A program made the position numbers and the translations under genes. The notes beneath the pieces were generated by a model. The model was not told the origin of the DNA and did no database searches. It was given only the letters and a program-made list of their open reading frames with translations. A DNA stretch of 64,000 bases, taken from contig CDMY01000319.1 of the NCBI GenBank assembly GCA_001179505.1, positions 59,143 to 123,142 of the forward strand. Reading direction: 5' to 3'. Shown piece after piece: positions 58,825-64,000 of this stretch; within the stretch, counting starts at the first letter, position 1, and the number at the start of each line of letters is the position of its first letter. The DNA is from Vitrella brassicaformis. Lineage: Eukaryota > Sar > Vitrellaceae.

Positions 58825-60082
58825 ATGAACAGACAGAACGGTGTCAAAGCTCCTCCTCGGGACAGCGCCATGATCCCTCTTCGAACTTCGCTCCCTCACC
58901 GCAGGACGCTCACCGGCGGCGCGCCCGGTCTGTTTGATCCCCCCGGCGTCCTTGCCACCTCGGCCACTCTGCGGTCGTTCGAGAAGCATGTGTCTATGTC
59001 ACGGCTGCCGACTGCGAGGCAAACTGCTGCCTTCGTCCCCCATCTGCATCTCAACAGGGGCGTGCCCGTCAAATCTTCGTCGGTACTTACGGGAAGGCGA
59101 GGCGCAGCGGGAGGGAGGAGACGGCGCGCACTCTCCCCGCTGTGTGTGTGTGCATGTTGACTGCAGAACTTGTTGCGGGATATCTCTCCCCGAAACCACG
59201 TATCGCAAATCATGAGGGAGAAAGGGGGAAACCTGTTCGCCTCGGGGCTTCGCATCTATGAGCGGCTCGGCCCTGCCAACCCCGAGGATGACGAGGTCGA
59301 CACGAATCGGGGCAATGACCACCACATGGCTACAGGTCCGACACACATATGGAACCACGATAAGGCGGCCAAAGAACGCAAGAGGAAGGCAACACACCAG
59401 GTAGGTCAGAAAGGGCCTTGTATGCGCATACCTGTCTGTCTCCGTGTGAGTCGTGTCGTCTCGTGCTTCCTCTACCTACGGCTGCGCCGGAAACATGCAG
59501 GACATCTTCCCCAACGAGCGCAGCCGATTGACCCAGAGGCAAACGGACGATTTGGTCAACCGCCTTTATTACCTGCGCATCTCCAAAAAGCAGAAGACGC
59601 AACACCAGGTAAGAAATCACCTGCGTCGGCTTCGGGCGGTCTGAGTGTCCTGTGTCTGTGTCTCTGTGTCTCTGTGTCTCTGTGTCTCTGTGTCTCTGTG
59701 TCTGTGTCTGTGTGTGAAGATTGCTGCTGCTGCGCCGGATGCTCATCGGCGTGTGGCTGAGAAGGCCCGTGTTCGTGAGCCTCGTGAGCCGGATGTGTGT
59801 GAAGTTGATATGGGGCCGACGGGAGCTGTTGTCGAGGATGTGGATGGGGAGGGCGTCGAGCCCGCCGAGGAGGGTGAGGTGCTGCAGGCGCGCAAGAACA
59901 TCGCACGGACGTATGTCAACCACTGCATCAAACGTAAGCGTGCATCGAACAACAGGTGGTTACGGTACACCTCTTTGATCAAATGGATGGCATGCATGGC
60001 ATTGATCGGGAACGTGCCTGTAGACCACGGAGGGCTGACGTTGAAGCCGAAGGAGGGCAGCCTGATGCCCAACCGCTTCTAA
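58825..60082 (+). CDS. Orphan protein, 320 aa
   Basis: Four phase-0 exons close in frame: 58825-59082 (ATG), 59167-59400, 59501-59608 and 59720-60082 (stop). The protein starts MNRQNGVKAPPRDSAMIPLR and contains NLLRDISPRNHVSQIMREKG, a basic KAAKERKRKATHQ, an SRLTQRQTDDLVNRLYYLR helix and a C-terminal basic/hydrophobic segment (VNHCIKRKRASNNRWLRYTS, LIKWMACMALIG). I recognise no domain. The basic patches suggest nuclear location or nucleic-acid contact, as inference. The intron before exon 4 is a long TGTCTC minisatellite (59645-59718). Confidence 0.6.
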
Positions 60083-60766
60083 ACCGCCAAAGACAAACCG
60101 AGAGTATCCTGTGCATGTGACGGGTGGGTCTTCATCCGTACGCACGGCAAGGGAATGATCAATGACTCCGTGATCGAGGATCGCACTCGATGTGCTCCTG
60201 AGACATGAATGAATGATGTTGTGGCACGACACGACATTAGTTGGTGAACCTCTCTTTGTAAGTACCGCAGTGTGTGTCGAGGCAGGGGCCGAAGAGCCGA
60301 ACCGAGGCCGGCTGTACACGCATGCATTCCATCGACCATGGTGTGCGGAACCATCCGTCCATCCATCCCTCCATCCATCCTAGGCCTCTCACATATGTAT
60401 ACAGACACATAGATACATGTCTCATATGAACGCCTCTCCCCTCCCCTCCCCTCCCGTATGACAATTATACAACAACGCGTAGCCGATCTCGCGATAGATA
60501 GACAGAGCGACCTACGAAAGGCAAGCTAGGGCGGCCTGCAGAGAGAGATGAAGAGGGATATTTGCTCCGTTGATGTGGCACGACAGACGCACGTGAATAT
60601 GTGTGTGTCGACACAAAAACCGTGATGTGTCAAGGCGACTTGGGACGCTTTACACAAGATAGATCGAGGAGGCGGGGAGACATGCATTCATTCATCTCAT
60701 GTCCACACGCACATACACTGGGTCCATTGAGTCAGTACTTTGTACATACATACGTGCACTGCACCC
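60083..60766. other. Intergenic between convergent genes
   Basis: 684 bp between the orphan's stop and the PCH2 stop (minus). It includes CATC and CCCCT runs and unique sequence; no gene or RNA recognised. Confidence 0.5.
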
Positions 60767-63573
60767 TCATGTGGACTCTCTGCCTGATGCAGTGGTTCGT
60801 CTGCTCATGTCAGTGGTCCCCTCGTCCACACTCGTGCGCGCACTGATCTCCTTGCGCGTGGCCTGCTCGAGGGCGGCCAGGAAGTCAGCCACACCCACCA
60901 CCTCACCCTACACGTATGTGCCACACACACCACAGAACACATCCATGGCCACGGATGGGTGTGGTGTGATGGGTGGGTGGGTGCAAGCAGACAATAAGAC
61001 AGCACAGCACAACACAACACAACCCGCCAGAGTCTATATGTCTCCTGATTGATTTACCTGAATGATGAATGCCTGGAATGGCAGTTTGCGGAGTGCACGG
61101 CCGCTGAAGTCCTCACACAGAGATGCGATGTAGGCCAACCACCGCCCCCACCTACATGCGGTCGGTACACATGCACATATTCATCGACTTTGAGCACCAT
61201 GTATGCAGGTAGGTGCCAAGTATTCAGTGTGGTCACGTGCGGTGCGTACGTCTCCGGCGAGTTGAAGTCGCGCCATTCGTTGGCTGAGCGGAAGGACTGC
61301 TGATACTGCTGCTGCTGCTGAGTGCCGTGCACATCCATCGGGGCGGCCTGCATTCATGACGGGACAGCAGGGAGGGAGGGAGGGGAAGGGGCGACGCACA
61401 CACCACACACACACACACGCACAGACATTACGCACAAATGTAGGCATCATGGTGCACCCACCCACCTCGCTCTCGAGGAAGGAATGCGAGAAGCGTGGCA
61501 CGCTCCTGCTGCCAACCAACACACCTTTACTCACCTAACAAAGAAACGGACTCAGCCAATACTGAGACACACGGTGTCTTGGGGGTTGGCTATGGCTGTC
61601 TGCCATCCATTATGTACCAACCAGTTCGTGCACGGCGGATCTGATGATTTCGTATCTGCAGTTGAGCGAAGGGTTGGGTACGTAGGCCTTGAAGTCAGCA
61701 CGGTCGACAAACGCCAAATCTATCGCACCTGCAGGCATCAAACAAACAACCGACCAACCAGCAAACAAACAAACAGACGAACAAACATCCACCTGTATGT
61801 ATGCCTGTCTGAATGTGTGTGTGTACGGCCTGGCCTGTAGGCTCCGCCCTACCGGTGATGTTGGATGTGGTGAGCACCAGGGTGTTGGTGTAGTGCTTGA
61901 GGCTGTCTATCTGAGTCAGCAACGCTGCGTCGGGTTGAGTCGGGACATGAGAAAACACATAGACAGACAGACAGACAGACAGGCGTCAAAGCGATGCTGT
62001 GTATATATGCTGTATGTATACATGGCTCTCTGTCTCTCTCCGCGGTGTGTCAGTCCGCCCTTCGTACCGTTGACCACCCGAATGGCGTCAGAGGGCTCGT
62101 TGCCGCCCGACCGACGCGCCGCCGTCAGAGACTCCACCTCGTCTATCAGCCTGGGACACAGACACAGCCACGCAGCCACACATTCATAGAAACACAGAGA
62201 GAGACCTGTGTACGGGTGGGGTATGTTGTGCTGAGCTTCTTTCTTGGCTGCTTGGCTTACACGCACACAAACGAGTCAGGGTCGGAGACGAGGCTGCGGA
62301 TGCGGGTGAACAGCTTCGTCACCAGCTTGCCGCTCTCCGAGAACCATCGTGAGAAGAGGGAGTGCGAGTTGATCTCGATGAGCTGCGAGTCGCTGTACCG
62401 GTGCTGCAGACGGACAGACAGCTTCTGCACCACACACCACAAGAGACATACGGCGAAAGTGATCGAGTAGGCAATCCACACAGGAAAAATGAAGAAAGAA
62501 TAGGAATCGCGCAAACCTGAGCCAGCGCCTTGCCTGAAGACCATGCACACATGCACCGCACAATGGGCAGCTCCTGATGCAACTAGCGTTTCAGGTGGCT
62601 ATCTGTCTGAGTCTGCATGGCCATACATGACTTACACAGCGACGTTTTGCCGGTGCCAGGAGGCTGAACAGCATGACACAACACCAACGTGGGTAAGGCA
62701 TGGCATGGCATGACGTGGGGGAGTGAAGGAGTGAGTGCTGTGCGTGTGTACCCCGTGCAGCAGCAGGACGCGGTTGAATGAGACCACCTGTGGGTCGACG
62801 CCCTTGTCGGAGAAGAGCAGGGCGGCGTTCGCGTAGCTGAGCAGATCCTGCTTCAAAATCCCCTCATACATCTACAGCACACACACACCACAGCCAATCG
62901 AAGGAACGTATCATGTCTGGCGTGTGTCATTCATGTCTTATGTACATACTCACCAGCGCCTCCCACAGCCCGAGATAGTCGCGGTGGGGCATCGTCCACT
63001 GCTGGCAGGCGGGCATGTTCGACTCGCCGGCCTCTGCACCGTCGACGGCGACCATCTCCTGGCCCACATCCGCATCGCTCAACACATACACAATCAGCTC
63101 CCAGTGACACTGCCAGCCAGAGGACACACACAAAGACGATATGCATGCCATGCCATCAGCCGCGCACGGAATGCACTCATTGCAATGAGTCCTCTCTCTT
63201 TTTGCACCCACCCACCCACCTCGAAGAGGTAGAGTTTCTGCCCCGCCTGTGGTGGGTCGGGCTGCCCGGGTGCGTCCTCGATGACAATGTGTTTGACCTT
63301 GCAACTCCTGGCCGTGGCATCCGAGATGCGCTCCACAGGCACCGTGCCGTAGCGCAGGGCCGTCATGGCACCATCCAATTGGCGGAACGCGTCGAGGAGC
63401 TGCTGAAACCAACGCATCACAGGCAACGGGCATTCGAGTACTGCGTCGGCAGGCCTGGCCATGGGTGGAACGCTCACCCTATCTTGGATCTTGGGAAGGA
63501 TGTGCCCCACCTCCGAGGACACACCCACCTCAATGAGCGCACGGCGCTTCGAACCACTGCTGAGGCCTTCCAT
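60767..63573 (-). CDS. PCH2: PCH2/TRIP13 AAA+ ATPase, 475 aa
   Basis: Fourteen exons close in frame: 63478-63573 (ATG), 63220-63402, 62954-63109, 62752-62871, 62636-62663, 62517-62533, 62261-62424, 62068-62150, 61853-61924, 61622-61728, 61466-61534, 61250-61347, 61058-61151 and 60767-60907. Diagnostic blocks: [20 protein letters not shown], Walker [37 protein letters not shown], Walker [50 protein letters not shown] and [15 protein letters not shown]13/PCH2 forms a hexamer that unfolds HORMA proteins (Hop1, Mad2) in meiotic prophase and the spindle checkpoint. A CCCTAAA array lies about 28 bp upstream of the ATG. Confidence 0.95.
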
Positions 63574-63601
63574 CGTGGCCAGCCGAGGGTTCCTGACGGA
63601 A

Positions 63602-63621
63602 CCCTAAACCCTAAACCCTAA
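63602..63621 (-). promoter_or_regulatory. Interstitial TTTAGGG-type telomeric array upstream of PCH2
   Basis: Three CCCTAAA-class units directly abut the PCH2 5' leader. On the gene's strand they read TTAGGGTTTAGGG. The heptamer is the plant/chromerid telomere unit, while the array at 6136 is the hexamer form. In plants such telo-boxes mark promoters of growth and cell-cycle genes; a similar role is inferred. Confidence 0.5.
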
Positions 63622-64000
63622 GAAGAGAAGAAGAAAAACACGAAGGAGAGGCATCCATCTCCATCGCAGTTTGTCTGTCAAGGTCACGGCGTGGTGTTGG
63701 GGCGATGGACGGGGCTGGGGTGTTCTCATCGGATGAGTGAGCGTGCCCTTTGTGCATAGGCATATGTGGATAGATTCATGGAGGCGATCTGAACAAGCGA
63801 GTGCATGGATGCCATCTGTCAATTATCTCTTCCCTCGTCTGTCAAGGTCACCCACATCAAAAGAAATCATTGCACGCCGATTTCACGCTAATTGCCATCA
63901 GCTCTTTCTTGACAAACAACAACAGCTGACGAAATGGCTGCATCTCTCAAGCAACGCGGTCACGGCACGGCGGCCGACACGTGTTAGTAAGCAGTGAGAG
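63622..64000. other. Upstream flank of PCH2 to window end
   Basis: Unique sequence with one plus-strand open frame (63737-63997), but no motif, splice pattern or codon character to support a gene. Presumably the PCH2 promoter and the beginning of the next locus. Confidence 0.4.

Noticed and set aside
59938-59959. 22-nt intron (GTAAGC...CAACAG) in the orphan gene's last exon
   Set aside because: Far shorter than any other intron in the window (about 50 nt minimum), and the frame is open through it.
63737-63997. Plus-strand gene at the window end
   Set aside because: An 86-codon frame with no motif, no splice-compatible partner and truncation by the window edge; not supportable.

Overview
This window is eukaryotic nuclear DNA from a compact, intron-rich, GC-rich protist genome. 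Genes carry many short GT-AG introns (about 50-120 nt), with CA-rich 5' halves and TG-rich 3' halves. Intergenic DNA is full of (TG)n, (TGTC)n, (GGAT)n and (TGCC)n runs. Plant-type telomere repeats (TTTAGGG class) occur internally. Gene content (Piwi, calmodulin, NBP35 with an N-terminal membrane segment, holocytochrome c synthase, Dbp5, PCH2) fits an alveolate alga. A chromerid such as Vitrella is my best guess, but that is inference, not proof.

Layout. 1-9,100: 3' end of a Piwi-type gene (+), then three minus-strand genes (an AT-hook protein, a multi-pass membrane protein and a protein built from an unfamiliar PGSLKAMLE repeat). 9,400-20,400: an orphan His-rich gene (+), calmodulin (-), an intronless ankyrin-like gene (+) and a GH13 alpha-amylase carrying four C-terminal trefoil domains (+). 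20,400-34,400: a 28-exon C2HC zinc-finger gene (-), an acyl-CoA dehydrogenase (-), a SERF/ZNF706-like small protein (+) and a membrane-anchored NBP35 (-). 34,400-46,400: a very large low-complexity RGG protein (+) and a KCTD-type BTB plus TLDc-like protein (-). 46,400-49,600 is gene-poor and holds a 300-N assembly gap. 49,600-64,000: a PH-like gene (-), an omega-like GST (+), holocytochrome c synthase (-), the Dbp5/DDX19 helicase (+), an orphan (+) and the PCH2/TRIP13 AAA+ ATPase (-).

Genes are closely packed and often head-to-head, with 77-180 bp between start codons, suggesting shared promoters. There is no operon logic. Themes represented are Fe-S and heme protein maturation (NBP35, HCCS), RNA handling (Piwi, Dbp5, RGG protein), meiotic HORMA remodelling (PCH2), fatty/branched-chain acid oxidation and secreted starch digestion. 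Exon coordinates were derived by hand from splice consensus, reading-frame phase and family conservation. Where every junction closes in frame I say so; where one does not, I say that too. No RNA evidence or database search was available.
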